A stretch of DNA of 64,000 bases. Source: Sphagnum compactum. Lineage: Eukaryota > Bryophyta > Sphagnopsida > Sphagnales. Both the position numbers and the translations under genes were made by a program. Below, in pieces: positions 11,364 through 24,500 of this stretch. Below the pieces are notes generated by a model that was given only the letters and a program-made list of their open reading frames with translations, had not been told where the DNA came from and did no database searches. Within the stretch, counting starts at the first letter, position 1. Each line of letters begins with the position of its first letter. The DNA lies in NCBI GenBank assembly GCA_965153455.1, contig OZ234501.1, positions 15,054,855-15,118,854 on the forward strand, in the 5' to 3' direction.

Positions 11364-12110
11364 GTGGGGGCAGGGGGGAGAGGTTTTTTTTTTTTTTTTT
11401 CTGAGTTGTTGATGTGTTCCTACCATTTCTCCAAGTTGTTCCCCAAGTTCTCAATGTGTCCCCCAAGGATGTTCCCAATAGCACCTGATTTCAAACCCAT
11501 ATGTTTTGCCCAAAATCCTCCCCTTCTCACCCATATACTTGGGGTGTTCGTTGCGATGGGTATCAGCCCAGGCGAAAAATTGTGACGAACCCTCTTGAGG
11601 AGAGAAATTCATCCAACCAATGGGAAGTGCAATCATGTTCTCAGGGTGCCTTGGTTTTTTTCCTTTTAAGTTTTGGGGTTTAGGGTTGGGAGGTTGGAGG
11701 GGAGGTGTTTATTTTCAAGCTGTATTTGGTGTGGAGAGTGGACTGTCCAGTGTCCACTCGGACACTGGACACTGGACTTTCCATGCAAGTTTTATTGGGG
11801 GCGGCGGGGGTGAGGGGGGAGGATTTATTTTCCTTTCAGTCAATAGGAAGGGCCAAGGTGCCTTGCTTTCATTTCTTTTAAGTTAGTGGGGGGGGGGGGA
11901 TGGAAGATTTTTTTTCAGTTTTCCCTGTTTCTTAATGTGTTCCCACGGTGTTCCATCTAAGTTCCTAATGGGTTCTCGAAACGTTCCCCAAGTTCACAAT
12001 GTGTTCCCCAACATGTTCTCCGTATAAGCACCTCACTTCTGGCCCATGTGGCTTTGGCAAATGTTGTTCTCCTTTCACCTATATAGGTAGGCCCAAGGGG
12101 AGGAACTATG
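11364..12110. repeat. Diverged direct duplication, about 500 bp apart
   Basis: The block around 11,400-11,560 (gatgtgttccta, ccaagttgttcccc, caatgtgtcccc, gcacctgatttc, cacccatatactt) is echoed at 11,930-12,090 (aatgtgttccca, ccaagttcacaatg, gtgttccccaac, gcacctcacttc, cacctatataggt). Poly-T and poly-G tracts sit at the junctions (11,386-11,400, 11,888-11,898). A short palindromic stretch 'gtccagtgtccactcggacactggac' type hairpin lies at 11,745-11,775. The type of element is unknown. Confidence 0.45.
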
Positions 12111-12385
12111 TAAATCAAAACAGAACCTTGTATTTTGAGGAGCCTCCATAGTTTCATTTTTTTGTGAGCAATGGGCCAATCTTCTTGCACATAACAGTGC
12201 AGTGCATGAGTTGGCAACTGAGCCCTCCCACTAAAGCTTGGCAAAGACACTATTAATTTACTGGGCTGCTCGTGACTGGTATGCAGGGCCCACATACTTC
12301 CACTCATGGCTCTCAAAGTGGGGGCGGGGGGGGTCTCCAGCCAATCAGGAATAACTGAATCAAGAAGTTGAACCCAATTATTTTA

Positions 12386-12696
12386 GGAAAATTTTAAATT
12401 TACACCTTTTTTGGTTAAATTCACACCTTTCGCGCATTCGATTTTGTGCAGATTAAACTTTGAGAGGATGTTCCTTTATCAGTTCAATAAGTTCTCGAGT
12501 TGTGCCCTGATTGACCACAGACCTCACACTTGCGTCCTTCCACGTATTCAAAGTGAGACTTGTCTCTGGTCGTGCTTGTCTTGTTCTTAGAGCCTGCAGG
12601 TCTGCCGCGTTTCTTGACCACGACCAAGGGCTCTTGAACTTGAACATCAGAAAGGGTGTGAATTTAACCAAAAAAGGTGTGAATTTAAAATTTTCC
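12386..12696. mobile_element. Non-autonomous TIR element, 311 bp, with 8-bp target duplication
   Basis: Both ends carry an almost perfect 45-bp inverted repeat starting GGAAAATTTTAAATT and continuing through ACACCTTTTTTGGTTAAATT and CACACC; each arm itself holds a doubled 'ttcacacctttt'. The element is flanked by the direct repeat TTATTTTA at 12,378-12,385 and 12,697-12,704. An 8-bp duplication fits hAT-type transposition, although long arms of this kind are also seen in Mutator-like elements (usually 9 bp). The 220-bp centre is GC-richer and open on the minus strand (72 codons, containing QGTTRELIELIKEHPLK), so it may carry a captured gene piece. No transposase is present. Confidence 0.8.
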
Positions 12697-12704
12697 TTAT
12701 TTTA

Positions 12705-14729
12705 TATAAGTAAGATAGTAGCTTAATGGAATTTGGCCCCTAGGTAATAGGCCTATTTTTATATGAGGATTTTTGAAAGATGACATGTTGTTTGGCCTGT
12801 TGAAACTTGAGATTAGTTACAGAGTTCTAATATCTTGAAGGATTTTGTTTTCTTTTAGAAGATTTTTTGAAGATTATATTTTTGCATGGTGGAATATTTG
12901 AGTTTTTTCCGTAATTCTTCTTCTTTTGCCTTAATATACTTTTCAATGCAAATGGCAAAGCTACAGTGTGACACAACCCTAAACCCTTGATAGACACCCC
13001 TTAAACATTCTTACAAGTTTCATTTTGTTTCATATTTGGGCTGAAAGATGCCACCTTTGTTTTGAAGGCCAATATTCTATTAGTAAAATTCTTAAGGTAG
13101 CAACTTGGACTTCTAATGTGGAGGTTGGGTTGGTGTGTTGTTGTGCTCTTACCAAGCACAAAAGGTTTGTGCTCAAAAGAATGTTCTTTTTAATTACCAG
13201 GCATAAAATTATTTTCATTTGGGTGGGTGTTTCATTTTTGCCATGTCCAAGGCTTACTTTAGGCCAACTTCTTAGTGTTGGCCTCAACCTTGATCACAAT
13301 CCCAATGCTAGGGTTGCACTAGGCCCTTTGGTTCATTTTCATTTATTTACAAAAAATTGGCCCAATTTAAAATAGGTAATAATTGTTCATGTTCATAAGT
13401 GATAATGCCATGCACTTACAAAGGAATTGCAGTAAAATTCTAATTTCCAACTTACAATAATTGTTAAACATTTATTTATGGTGGGCTTTGTTTTGAAAAA
13501 AGGCTCTTATTTTACCTAAAATTCACTTATAATCTTCATCACATTTCAAGGCTTTGATTGATCCAAAACTAGAAAACCAAATGTCAATTTATTTTCAATG
13601 TTTGTGTGTGTCATCAAATGATTTAAATTTTTTTATAAAGATAATAAGATAATAATAATAATAATAATAATAATTTTAAGGTTGCAAATCTTGAATGTAT
13701 TGTGAAGGTAAACTTCTAATTGGTTGTAAAAAGGGAACAAGAAGCCACAAAAGAGTAGTGACTCAAGATTGATTACAAAACATGATATGCAATTTAGGTA
13801 CTTATTCCAATTTAAATGATGATTGACTTTCGAAAACCATATTGTCTTCACAATATTAAAGCACCTCTATTATTACAAAACTTTAATACACAAATTCACA
13901 TGAGCACCCAATCAAAACTTTAAGGGGTTAACACATTGCAATTTGCCACACCAATTTGGTGAGTGACTAAAGCTTGTTGACTTGTGGGCACATATTGTTT
14001 GGTTGGTGAAGGAAACACATGAGGCTCCAAGGCTCATAATGGGGAGATGGAAATAAAGGGGGATGGCACATCCACCTTATGTGCATGACCATTCACCAAC
14101 CCACTTGGTAGTACAATAATACACAAAATTAGTACCTTAGCCTAGCTAGGGTCAGTTTCCACATTGACAAAATGAATAATTTTCTTTCTAAAAACAATTA
14201 ATTAGTTTCTAAAACTTGAAATTATTTTTATTTCCATCATCTACTGTGATATTGTCATATTAGTAGTGAAATTATTCAAAGTGTAGCCTATGATAGTTAT
14301 GATGATTTTCAACATATCAACTTCATAGTTTCACATAAATGTGTTTCACTATTTTGAGGATTATTTGAGGATGAAATTGGATTTAGGGTAAAGTATGCAA
14401 TTTATTCAAAGGCTAAATATCATGCAAAATATAGGGTCACTATGTGATGTCTGTTGGAAAATTTGTCATATTTTTATGATATATCTGAGTAAAGTTAATT
14501 ACCCACCCAACATTGGTTTCTTCCACTTGCAATTTTAAACTCTTCAATGTGTGGTCCTCTTGAGAGCCTTTCTCATTAAGCACCACCCACCACCTCCATA
14601 GTTGTACGCGGACACATGACCTAATTTTTCCTTTGTATTTGTGGGTACATCACAATTTACAAGGCATATACCTTCCTTTGGCTTACTCTTATTTCATGTC
14701 TTTCAAAAAGGAGGCAGATCCTCTTTAGG
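12705..14729. other. AT-rich intergenic DNA with an (AAT)n microsatellite
   Basis: An (AAT)n tract lies at about 13,648-13,675. A 116-codon plus-strand frame at 13,025-13,375 has no recognisable domain and is probably chance. No RNA gene or element ends were identified. Confidence 0.35.
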
Positions 14730-14737
14730 ATTGTAAC

Positions 14738-15201
14738 CAGTGTTGTGCGGGTATACTGTTTTTGATATACCCTAACACAAGGGTATATTAGGACTCATTT
14801 GTTCTCATCAGGTTAGGTCCTGGGTATAAAACATTATAATTTTTGGTAGATGGGTAGGGTGCAGGTAATCCCCATCATATACCCAAGGTTGGGGTAAGAA
14901 AATGGGTATGTACTTTTAATTTATTTAATAAGAATAATAAATGTTCACACTTTCAAATTATTAGATAGTTTTCAAATACAATGGAATAATTTTTATTTTT
15001 ATTTTTAACCCTAATTGGATGGGTATATCTTACATATACCAACTTGAAATGGTATCGGATGTAATTTTATCAAATGTATATATTCTGAATATGTACTTCA
15101 TTACGGTATATTTGTTTTAAGAAATAGGTTAAGGTAAGGGATATACCCTACCCATACCTGGTGGGTATATCTGGGTAAAAAGATGTACCCACACAACACT
15201 G
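14738..15201. mobile_element. hAT-like MITE, 464 bp
   Basis: The left end begins CAGTGTTGTGCGGGTATA and the right end is the reverse complement of CAGTGTTGTGTGGGTACA. Flanks attgtaac (14,730-14,737) and atcctaac (15,202-15,209) match at six of eight positions, consistent with an aged 8-bp target duplication. CAGTG ends and an 8-bp duplication are typical of hAT transposons. The interior holds many copies of 'gggtata' and its complement 'tataccc' in both orientations, as expected of subterminal transposase-binding motifs. There is no ORF, so it is non-autonomous. Confidence 0.65.
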
Positions 15202-15209
15202 ATCCTAAC

Positions 15210-16330
15210 CATGGGTGATGCCCTTGCATTACACCTTGTGAACAGAGGTTGGAGATGGAGGTCAGAATGCTGCCCATGCAAGGTCATTTGTTATGCTTAA
15301 AAACATGCAACTCAAATTCCATCCATTTTGTTTTTATGCTGCATTGGATGATTGAACTATTACCAATGAGGAGTTCGGTAACGCATGCAGAGTGGGGCAT
15401 TCCCAATTAAGTACTCACTTGAGGTGGAGCTGAAGGGATGCTTATTTTGGGAACGGCCCGCTATAAGGGTAAGAACAGGGTGTTACCTAATGTAAAAAAT
15501 AACATTAGTTGTGATACCCATTGGGTATTAGGCTTTTTCTAATGATGATCTATGGTCAGATTTCATCCCTGGCCAGGCATGTGCAATGAGGCTAATTGGC
15601 ATCTCTTGTGTCTCGTTTGCCATGAAAGTGGTTGGATGAGGTCAACTGGCTCCATTCATCGTTCACAACTTCCATCCCTATTGTTAGGATGAATGTCCTT
15701 GCAACAATATTAAACCCTAAACCATCACCCCATTGCTTCATGAGCAAAGGTTGTTTTCGCTTGTTTGATTCTACGGTTTATTTTTAGCTATCATTGTTGC
15801 GTTTAAGTTCAAGATGCCATCATCACCATTTCCAATGGAGAGTGCATAGATTTTGCCAAAGTTTTCATGTGCGCTCAACTTTAGATTGCCATAATTAGTT
15901 CCTCATTGTCTACAAGTTGTTGGTATGCTTTGTGGTTGGCCCTTTATGCATCCTTTGTGTATGTTTTGAAAGTTGAAGGAACCACTCCCATCATCTTGTC
16001 CTTGTAATTTGTTTTGCCATTGAGTGGTTATGTTTGTACCGTTACTTTGAGACATTGTGCATACGGAGTTGTGTAGGTTAATGTGAGTGATAATTTTAGC
16101 TTTGAAGAATTGCACAAGGAAGATTGTGCAACAAAGTGACAACAATTTGGAAAGTGATGGCACATTTTCAATTAGAGGTTGGAATGTCAAGGGATCATCT
16201 CCCAAATCCCAATCCTTACTACCTCTTGATATTTAACATTTAGTTCTTACAACAAGTCACTGGTAACCAATTTATAACATTATACTTTTCAATGTATAAT
16301 ATTTTGTATTTTAACTTCTTAATGATCAAG
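15210..16330. other. Intergenic, nothing recognised
   Basis: A 100-codon minus-strand frame at 15,903-16,205 lacks any known domain. No repeats or RNA genes were supported. Confidence 0.35.
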
Positions 16331-16334
16331 TCAT

Positions 16335-16690
16335 TAGGTTTGCAATTCCTTTATGTTTGCGACTTATTTTGCACAATTTGTTCCTTGCTAAATTATTGTT
16401 TAACATGTCTTATTCTTCTCCAATTTATAACATTTTTCTCTCCAATCTATAACATTATGATTTCTAGTTTTTTGGTGATTTGGTGATTAGGTCTATAATT
16501 CCACCTTAATGTACTTTTTTTATTTCTTTATTTGCTTGACCACTCCTGTTGGATCTATATGGTTTTGTGTTCTTGGTGATTAACATATTAGGTCTATAAC
16601 TCCTTTGTGTTTACAACTTATTATGCACATTTTATTCCTTGTTACATTGTTGTTTAACATGTTTTGCTCTTCTCCAATCTTCAAGTATTT
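16335..16690. repeat. Diverged direct repeat, period about 260 bp
   Basis: The phrase 'tcctttatgtttgcgactta ... attgtttaacatgtcttatt' at 16,348-16,415 is repeated as 'tcctttgtgtttacaactta ... ttgtttaacatgttttgctc' at 16,601-16,672. The unit is non-coding. Confidence 0.5.
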
Positions 16691-16699
16691 CAAAAAAAT

Positions 16700-18329
16700 T
16701 ATAAACCCTATGTTCACCATTCCTTTGCACCATGTGTAAGATTCCACCACATTGTTTCTTCCATCTAACAATTTTAATAGTGGGCCCAAGTTGCCACTTT
16801 GTCGAGCATGACCTCTTTTTCCATAATTTGAACCCAATACAATGACTAATTGTGCATCAAATGTAGATGTGTAAACACCTCCAATTCTTTTTAATATGCT
16901 TGAAGTTTCTCTTGAAATCCTTTTTAAGTCATTTGACCTTGAACAAATTGTGGAGTTATTTGACTCACAATTTGACCCACAATGTGACCAACCTTTGAAA
17001 AAACAAAAGAATGTACAAGGAATTTGTAAATAAATAACTAGATTAACAACTAATTTTTAATTGTAATTATCCCATATTACGATTTGCTACAAGGCCTAGT
17101 CACTTTGGACAAGTCGCATAAAATTCTAGTTGCAAAAAATAATATGTGGCACCAAATTGCAATGGCAGTCACATAAACATGGGACTTACATGAACTTTTC
17201 ATCCATCCAAACCAACTTACATGGCATCGTCATTTTGCAATTGATTTGACAACTCAACAATGTAGTTGCATTATTTACATATACATATATATTTATATCA
17301 TTGTTAATTTCATTAAATTCAACCTATACATGTTGACACATGTCATTACATAGGCTAGGCTTTAAAAACTAATTTAATTTATAGGTAGGTCACCTATATT
17401 GGCTATGTAGGTAAAGAATTTTCAATCACCATTCTAGCATTGACCACAACCCATGTCATGTATGAGACTTAATCATTGAACCCTAAGGATGGAAATCAAT
17501 TCTTTTACTACCAAGCCACCCCACATGTGGTGGCAAAACAACAATGTGCATTCTATTTAACCTATTTCATTTAAAGCATTACAATTTTTTTTTTATCTTT
17601 GATATCTTATTACATTTTGTCCAAATAACAAGATTAAAGTTTAAACTTAATTTTTACCCAATAATGTACATAAACATTTTTTTTCCTTTTAAAAATGTAA
17701 ATTTATTTGAAAAGAAAAATTATTTTGATTTTTTTATTCAATATAATTTCAACTAACATTCCATGGGAAAAAAAATTGAATCACATGATTTATAAATGGA
17801 TAATATAATAAATATATAAATAAATAAATTTCATATCTTAAACCTTCATTTGATTCTAAAAATTATATTATACAATTTTTTTGATATATCATATTTTACC
17901 AATAAAATTTAATTGAAATGTGTGATATATAACTTATTCATGCATAATATTTATAAATGGACCATAAATAGATTTAACAAAAAAAAAAGCTCTTTTATTA
18001 ACTATATTATTTTTGATATAAAATATTATTTTAGATAATGAATTTTAATTTTTAAATATTAATTAATTCCATAAAGTCAATTGATTTTATGGAACTATAA
18101 AATTTATTATATTTACACATATAATATCTTAAGTTTTATTTTAAATTATGATAAAAAAAATTCATGTAAAAAAAAATTATGTTTTTTCACATCTTAGACC
18201 TCTATTTTATTTTTAAAATTTATATTATATATATTTTTAATAATCAATCATAATTGTATCAACAAAATGTAATTTAGATGTATGATATATAACTTATATA
18301 ATGTTTATAAATGGGTCATAAATTACTCC
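16700..18329. other. Very AT-rich intergenic DNA
   Basis: Long A/T-rich stretches, densest from 17,540 to 18,330, with no recognised gene. The phrase 'tgtgatatataacttat ... aatatttataaatgg' near 17,919-17,960 recurs near 18,281-18,315, hinting at an old 360-bp direct duplication. Confidence 0.4.
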
Positions 18330-18750
18330 TACTACCTAGCCTATTCAATAAATAAATTACATTGCCTACTTAATATATTAATAAATTCAAAAAAATCACA
18401 TATATCAATATGATAAAGTACCTATTATTTAACCCACATACATATGACTTATTAGATACTTACTAGCTATTACTTATCCTACTTATTGCCTATTTAATAA
18501 ATTAATTACATAAACTATTTAATTAATTAATTACACTTATTATTTAAACCCTAACCCATTTAATAAATAAATTACATAGCCTAATTAATTAATGAAACAT
18601 AACATTATTTCATTTAACACAATTAAATACTTATTACTTATTACTTAGCCTAATTAATTAATTAATTAATTAAAAAACACTATGACATGTCAACATGATA
18701 AAATACCTATTATTTATCCACATTCATATTATCTACTACCTAGCCTTGTT
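18330..18750. repeat. AT-rich degenerate tandem repeat
   Basis: Variants of 'tacctattatttaaccca', 'tacttattacttagccta' and 'taataaattaattacata' alternate several times, with (TTAA)n expansions at 18,514-18,535 and 18,648-18,675. The period is irregular, about 100 bp. Non-coding. Confidence 0.55.
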
Positions 18751-21700
18751 TTTAGCATAATTGTTATGGGTCCTTTTGAAAATTTCACAAACTCACCAAA
18801 CCCTACTACACGTTTAATGGTTAGTTCATTGAAAAAAGTTAAGGGAAACAATTAAACTGCTAAATCCAACAATTTCATTGGCCAACTTTTTTTTTCTTAC
18901 TTAATTACATGTACATTTACAACTAAGATCTATTGTCACAAATCAAATTGAAAAGATGCCATGTGGTGTCTTATGGCTTATGAGCCTCCTTCCAAATTGT
19001 AGAAACAACTATCTATTTTGCGATGCCATTAAAATGGATGCTATAAATATATTTTTTCATTTTCATTTTCATCCAAATCAACAGTAATCACAAATAGAAG
19101 TTGCATATGCAATTGCAAACCACTTTAAATCGTCTATGTGATTACAAGTCGGTTTTACCAAGTGCTATGAAGGACAATCATATTTAAAGTTATAAAAATG
19201 GTTGATTTGGATAGAAGTTGCAAACGCATGGGTTGGAATGGACACGATTGCTTGTAGTGGAGGTGGATGGAATGAAGCAAAAAAATCATATGATAATACT
19301 TGAAAGTTTCAGATTGAATGGATAGCCAAATTGCCACGGGTTGAAGGTTTGGTGGCAAAGGGTGGGTTTATCCACATAGCTATGAGGTGCAAGGTTTGTT
19401 CTCTTATTCAAAGCATGGAAAAAATTGTGGATTGCAAGTGGGACACCTTAACAAAAATTAGGGGTGTAAAATTGCAATGTGGGATTTGCCACATCTTGGG
19501 GTGAAAAACCTTGGGGGAATACATTGTTAAAGAATATGTAGACTTAAAGAATATGAAGTTGTATCATTAATGAGCTTCTAAATGAGTTTCGGAACAAGTG
19601 CACTATGTTGTAGTGAACCTTGTTCCATATTCTTGCACATGGTCATTCAATGTTGGAATGCAAGTCTTTGTATGAATTGTTTGTGAACTTGTAAGTCCAA
19701 AATAATCCACCCATGCATTAGTTTCATGGAGCTAGTTGAATCATTGTTGAATTCATGTATAATCAAATACAAGGTTCATCCCACTATTATAAACCCCTTT
19801 ATGTTATTTGGCAAGTCATCAATGCATCACAATTGTAGTTTCAATGCATCATAGTTGTTGTCTCATCCGTTTTCAAAATATGTCAAGTTGGCGGAGGTTG
19901 TTATGATTCATGTTTTGGGTTTTGTTGAAGATGAATGTTGTTTCAATTCAATTTCATTCTTGAAAAACAAAATGCACAATTGCTCGAACCAACTCTTGTA
20001 GCTAGTTGTTGTGATGTATGCACAAAAGCTTTCCACTCTTGATAATTTCTCATACCATGCTACATATGAAATGTGTTGAGAAGTTCAATCAGCCCATGGT
20101 CTAGGCCAATATGCTTGACCCTTTAACTGTTTGTTGCATTTTTGCCCATTATTTCCATTGCAATTTTGGAGGGGAATAGGTGGATGTGGACAAGATTGCC
20201 AGACAACTGTTGCCATTCACCAGATTTTTAGGAAAGAAGAAAAGCAATGAAGCTGGAGCTATAGTAGCCAGCTTGGTATGATATAGCTCATGGCGTTGTT
20301 GCCAGATTGAACAAGGGCTCTTGGATTATAATGGCAATAGCCTATATGTTTTTTTGCAACACTTCTCTCTTTTCACCACATGTGAATCTGGTGTCTGAGT
20401 TTTTATTGCCACCTACACACTGATGCAGAAAAGAAAAAGAAAAAAGGCTGGTGGGTATCATGAGAAAGACCAAATGCCCATCCCTCATGCTGAGGAAAAA
20501 TTCCAGTTGATAATGTGCCCTCCAGGCTCCAGATTCACTAGAAAATTTCTGCCTGGGCTTTACAATAGCTTGGACACTTTGGAAGAAGACAAAAGCAAAT
20601 TCCCTTCAGTTTCCATCATACTTAGATGCCTGTATTATATAGATTGTAATGGGTACATTCTATTTAGAAGCTCTTGTTGACCCTACATTATAAACTTTTT
20701 CCTCTTCATTTGCTGACACATGGCTTCACAACAAATTGTTGTTAATTTCATATGACCTCATGTAGGCTAAGCTAGAGTATACAAATTCTCCCACCCACCC
20801 CCCCTCTAGGCTAAAAGCACAAAATGAACCACATCTTGTGAATGTGGGCCAAAAGGTCATCATTGAAAGAAGTTATCCCCATTGGAAGGATATATACTTC
20901 TCATGTTCCCAAGAACTAGTGATGTCAAATAAGCAACAAATTTGATTGCACCGCATCTTACTTTTAAAGAGATTGTGTAGAGCCCACTTTTGCAAAAGGA
21001 TGATACTTCCACTCATTGGAAGTTACATCTACAAGTTGTAGTGATGGATTGGTCTACCCATTTGATTGGTCCATTGTGACCAACTTGGAACAATTGGCAA
21101 CTTTGGAGACACCTTAAAATGAAATACGTTAGTAGGCTGATTTAACTCTCCATCTAGTCTTTACATGACATGATATAGACAAGGATGTAGAAGAGTAAAA
21201 CTTTCATTTAGACATGTTGATATTTTCACAAAAAAAATTTCTCAAAGAATTTTTTTTGTGCGTGAAGGAAAATGAAGCATCTTTTGAAATATTTGAGAAT
21301 ATTCTATTTGTCAAAATGAAAATTTCAAAATTAAATACTTATGTCATAGAGACCTGATGGACTTGCTATTCAACTACGGGTACAACTGATTTCTTAAAAT
21401 TTTGCCAAAATCCCCATTAGAACTGGAATAGGTAGGCTATATGCAACATTTGGATACTATCAAACATAATAAAGATATCTGTGTATTCACCTTGTCTTCA
21501 CCCTGTGTTTGGGCCTCCTTTCACCCCCTAACCCATCTTTTAGTGGTATCTGTAAAGTAAGGAAATTTTATTAAATCTCAGTATGAAATGCTGAAACTCA
21601 CTACGAAATGCTCAATCTCAGCATTTGATGCATGTTGATGCATGAGGTAGGAGAGGAATTATAGTACCTGTACAGGTAGGAGCAGTGAAAATCTAAGTAG

Positions 21701-22194
21701 CAGCAGCGGAGGAGCACAAGGAAAACAAAAGACAGGGTGAAACTCATGATCAATCAATTAATGGTTTTCTGAGTTTCATCCCCCCCCCTTGAATGCTAAT
21801 GTACTTTTTTGCAGGTTTTTTAAAATCTCACCTTGTGTATGACCAACCAAACTCAGGGTACTGATGCTGTCTTTTCTTGACTCTACAGATATCTCTAAGA
21901 CACCAATTAATTATTTTTGACAAATACTTTTCTCACAGGTCAAAAATGGCAGAGGCAAGTACCTAGCTTGGTTCAGAACAAGTACACATGAAAATTAGGT
22001 GTGATTGATAAATCACTGGAGCAGCTGACAAAAGGGTTTCAATTGTGGATATGGGTCATAACTTTCATGCACTTTGAAGAGTGAATAGAGTTGTTGGAAC
22101 ATGTTTGTAGTTTGTACCCAGATTTCAACATGCCACATGTTCATGCTCATTTCATGCAGTTGGTAGCTTCTTGAACACCATCAGGCAATACCTA
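18751..22194. other. Intergenic, nothing supported
   Basis: Only short open frames. The stretch 20,400-20,680 (85 codons on +, MQKRKRKKAGGYHEKD...) is more complex than its surroundings and could be a gene scrap, but no family was recognised. No element ends or RNA genes were found. Confidence 0.35.
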
Positions 22195-22580
22195 GTTCAA
22201 AAACCCTAACATCATATTTGCCCATAATTGTTAATGCAATTTTTTCCCCTCAAGTCTGCCTTTTGCCCCCATTTTTTTTTCACCTTGTCACATTGTGGAC
22301 CCATAACCTTCCATGTTACAAGTACCATGGGGGCATGGATATAACATGCCAGGTAGAGTGGACCGAGTGTCACATAACACAATAAGTAACATGTTACATA
22401 CCCCTAGAACTCGTAACATACCCCAAACTTGTATGACATGGACCCAAAACATGTCTGAGAATGCCAAGGTGAAAAAACAAAATGGGGCAAAGGGCAGAGT
22501 GAAGAAATTTTTTTGCAGCAAACTTGTACTGACTACATTAACAACTATGGGCAAATATCATTTTGGGGGTTCACCCATGT
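22195..22580. mobile_element. Fold-back or MITE-like element with long imperfect inverted repeats
   Basis: The left arm (about 22,215-22,305: atatttgcccataattgtta, gtctgccttttgccccc, caccttg...ggaccca) is the reverse complement of the right arm (about 22,440-22,565: tggaccca, caaggtgaaaaaac, ggggcaaagggcagag, taacaactatgggcaaatat). An inner pair, 'ccatgttacaa' and 'cgtaacat', extends the hairpin. The exact ends and target duplication could not be fixed. The 88-90-codon frames on both strands here reflect the symmetry and are not genes. Confidence 0.55.
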
Positions 22581-22589
22581 ACTAAACCC

Positions 22590-23534
22590 CTCCGTGGGCA
22601 TTAGGTTTTTCAAAATCCTGACCGGTGTATCACGATCTGTAAGCCAACGTGAGCCAGTGAAAAAGACCGTGTGAGTTTCTAGTTTTCAGTGGAGAATTGG
22701 GACAAATTTGTGGAAGAGACTACATGGATCCAATGTGAAGCCTTTTCAACAAAAACAAGGGAAAGGCATAACAAAAGAGAACAAAACTCTTAAAAACAAA
22801 ACCTAGGAATCAAATCACCTTGGCTCCTATGTGCTCATCTTGTGAGCTTGTTGTGGCTCCACCAACTTCTCCTACTATACATTAGTTTTGTTGTTTCTAT
22901 GATGTTGCAGGTGCTTTTCCGTGGTGCTTGTGTGTGGCAAATCCACAAATGTCAAATGGGTTTATGTATCATTCTTGTGGACTGACATCCTCTTCATTCT
23001 TAAATTTGAAAAGAAGTCTTCAAAATTATAAGATCGAATGTGGTCAATTTTTTGACCTGACTGTTTGCCAAACAATTCAATATGTGGAGCTCAGCCATCA
23101 TGGGGTCCTTGTTTTCAAATTTGGGATAAATTTTGTGCAATAGTAGTTCATTTGACAATCAATAGTAAACTCAACTTGGATTCCTTTGGGTGGTAGAAAA
23201 TTTTTCAAACTTTATTTTTTGGGGAATTAATTAATTAATTAACCTAATGTAGTTCCTCTTTCCCATATGACCAAGCCCTTGCACTTGTGAAAATTCCTTG
23301 CCTTTGTGGACAATACACTTGCACAATCATTTTTTATGGTTCCTTTGAATTTGAGTAAAAAGTGGATATAAGGCTATTTTGATGCTCGTAGTTTTGGATT
23401 TGTTGTGATGGAAACTTTCAAACCTTTTTCCCTATGCTTATATAGGTAGAGGCATTGAGGCATGAGTGAGGGATTGCCTTCCTTGTTGGGTTGGCGGGCT
23501 CTATGTATATACCTACCTATATGGTTGTAGAACT
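22590..23534. other. Intergenic, nothing recognised
   Basis: Short frames only, with a TTAATTAATTAATT run at 23,227-23,241. No gene or element supported. Confidence 0.35.
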
Positions 23535-23780
23535 AGGTTCTTGGTTGGGCACTCATTTATTCAATTCCCTTTTGTTTTTGCATTATACTCCCACATAGTT
23601 CCACCACAACCATATTATGTTGGGATATGCATCTTTGCTCTTTAACAAACTCCATGTGGTTCTTGGTTGGGCTCTGGTTCATTCAATGCCCATATATGTT
23701 TTTCCATTATATATTCCCACCTAGTTTCACCACAACCATATTATGTTGGGATATGCTTCTTTGCTCTCTGACAATGCAGT
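23535..23780. repeat. Tandem duplication, unit about 125 bp
   Basis: 'ggttcttggttgggc' through 'accacaaccatattatgttgggatatgc' and 'tctttgctct' occurs at 23,537-23,644 and again at 23,659-23,768 with few differences. The copies are adjacent and direct. Non-coding. Confidence 0.7.
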
Positions 23781-24189
23781 TGGAGTGGTAAGATTACCAC
23801 ATGGTGAATATAATATGCTTTGAAGACTCATGAAACCAAAAGTAAAGTTTTTTCTTAATGTCTAATTGAGAACATTATGGGTTTCTCTCTAAACTGTTGG
23901 TTGGGCCCATTGAATTTCCTCGGTTCTGATTTCAATTTATTTGTGTGGTTGTGGAAGAACCTAGAGCACTTGACTCGTTAGGCAACCTGGCATTGTTTTT
24001 TGTGCCTACCAAAGCACAAAAGGTATGCTAACTTGCTTTGTTTGATTGGTGTTACTTTTTGTTTTATTTGTGCTCTCTCTTGGAAGCTTTACTGTTTTCG
24101 CTTTCCACATTTATAATGATATTTTCTCGCCATGACATCATTACATATCAAAACTCTCTCTTACTTTAATTTATGTGCAACCCAAACCC

Positions 24190-24500
24190 AAAAAACCAAA
24201 TTGGACCGATGTTGATGTGTTTTGTTGTAATAACAAAGTTGATGTTGGTAGGGTTTAGTTGCAATCTAATTAGCAGAAAAATCAATGGGTGAATATTAAG
24301 TGCAAGAATTGAATTGGAAAGAAGATAATTCTAGTCTGAAAAACCAACAAAACCCAAAATTAACTACACACTCACTCACTCACTCATGCGTAGTTAATTG
24401 TTTTGTTGCAACAAAACTTTTGTTGTAAGAAAAGTTGGTGTTGTTGCTGTTGCAATTAATTAGCAGAAAAATCAATGGGTAAGTTTTGTGTGCAACAAAG
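24190..24500. repeat. Direct repeat pair, about 180 bp apart
   Basis: 'attagcagaaaaatcaatgggt' style sequence ends both copies (24,270-24,292 and 24,458-24,480). Each is preceded by 'gttgttg..' and 'ttgcaat.taatt', and (CACT)n lies between them near 24,370-24,386. It lies upstream of the patatin-like gene and may be part of its distal promoter region. Confidence 0.5.

Noticed and set aside
13025-13375. 116-codon frame
   Set aside because: No recognisable motif and no exon signals; likely chance in AT-rich DNA.
22288-22585. 88- and 90-codon frames on opposite strands
   Set aside because: Produced by the symmetry of the fold-back element.
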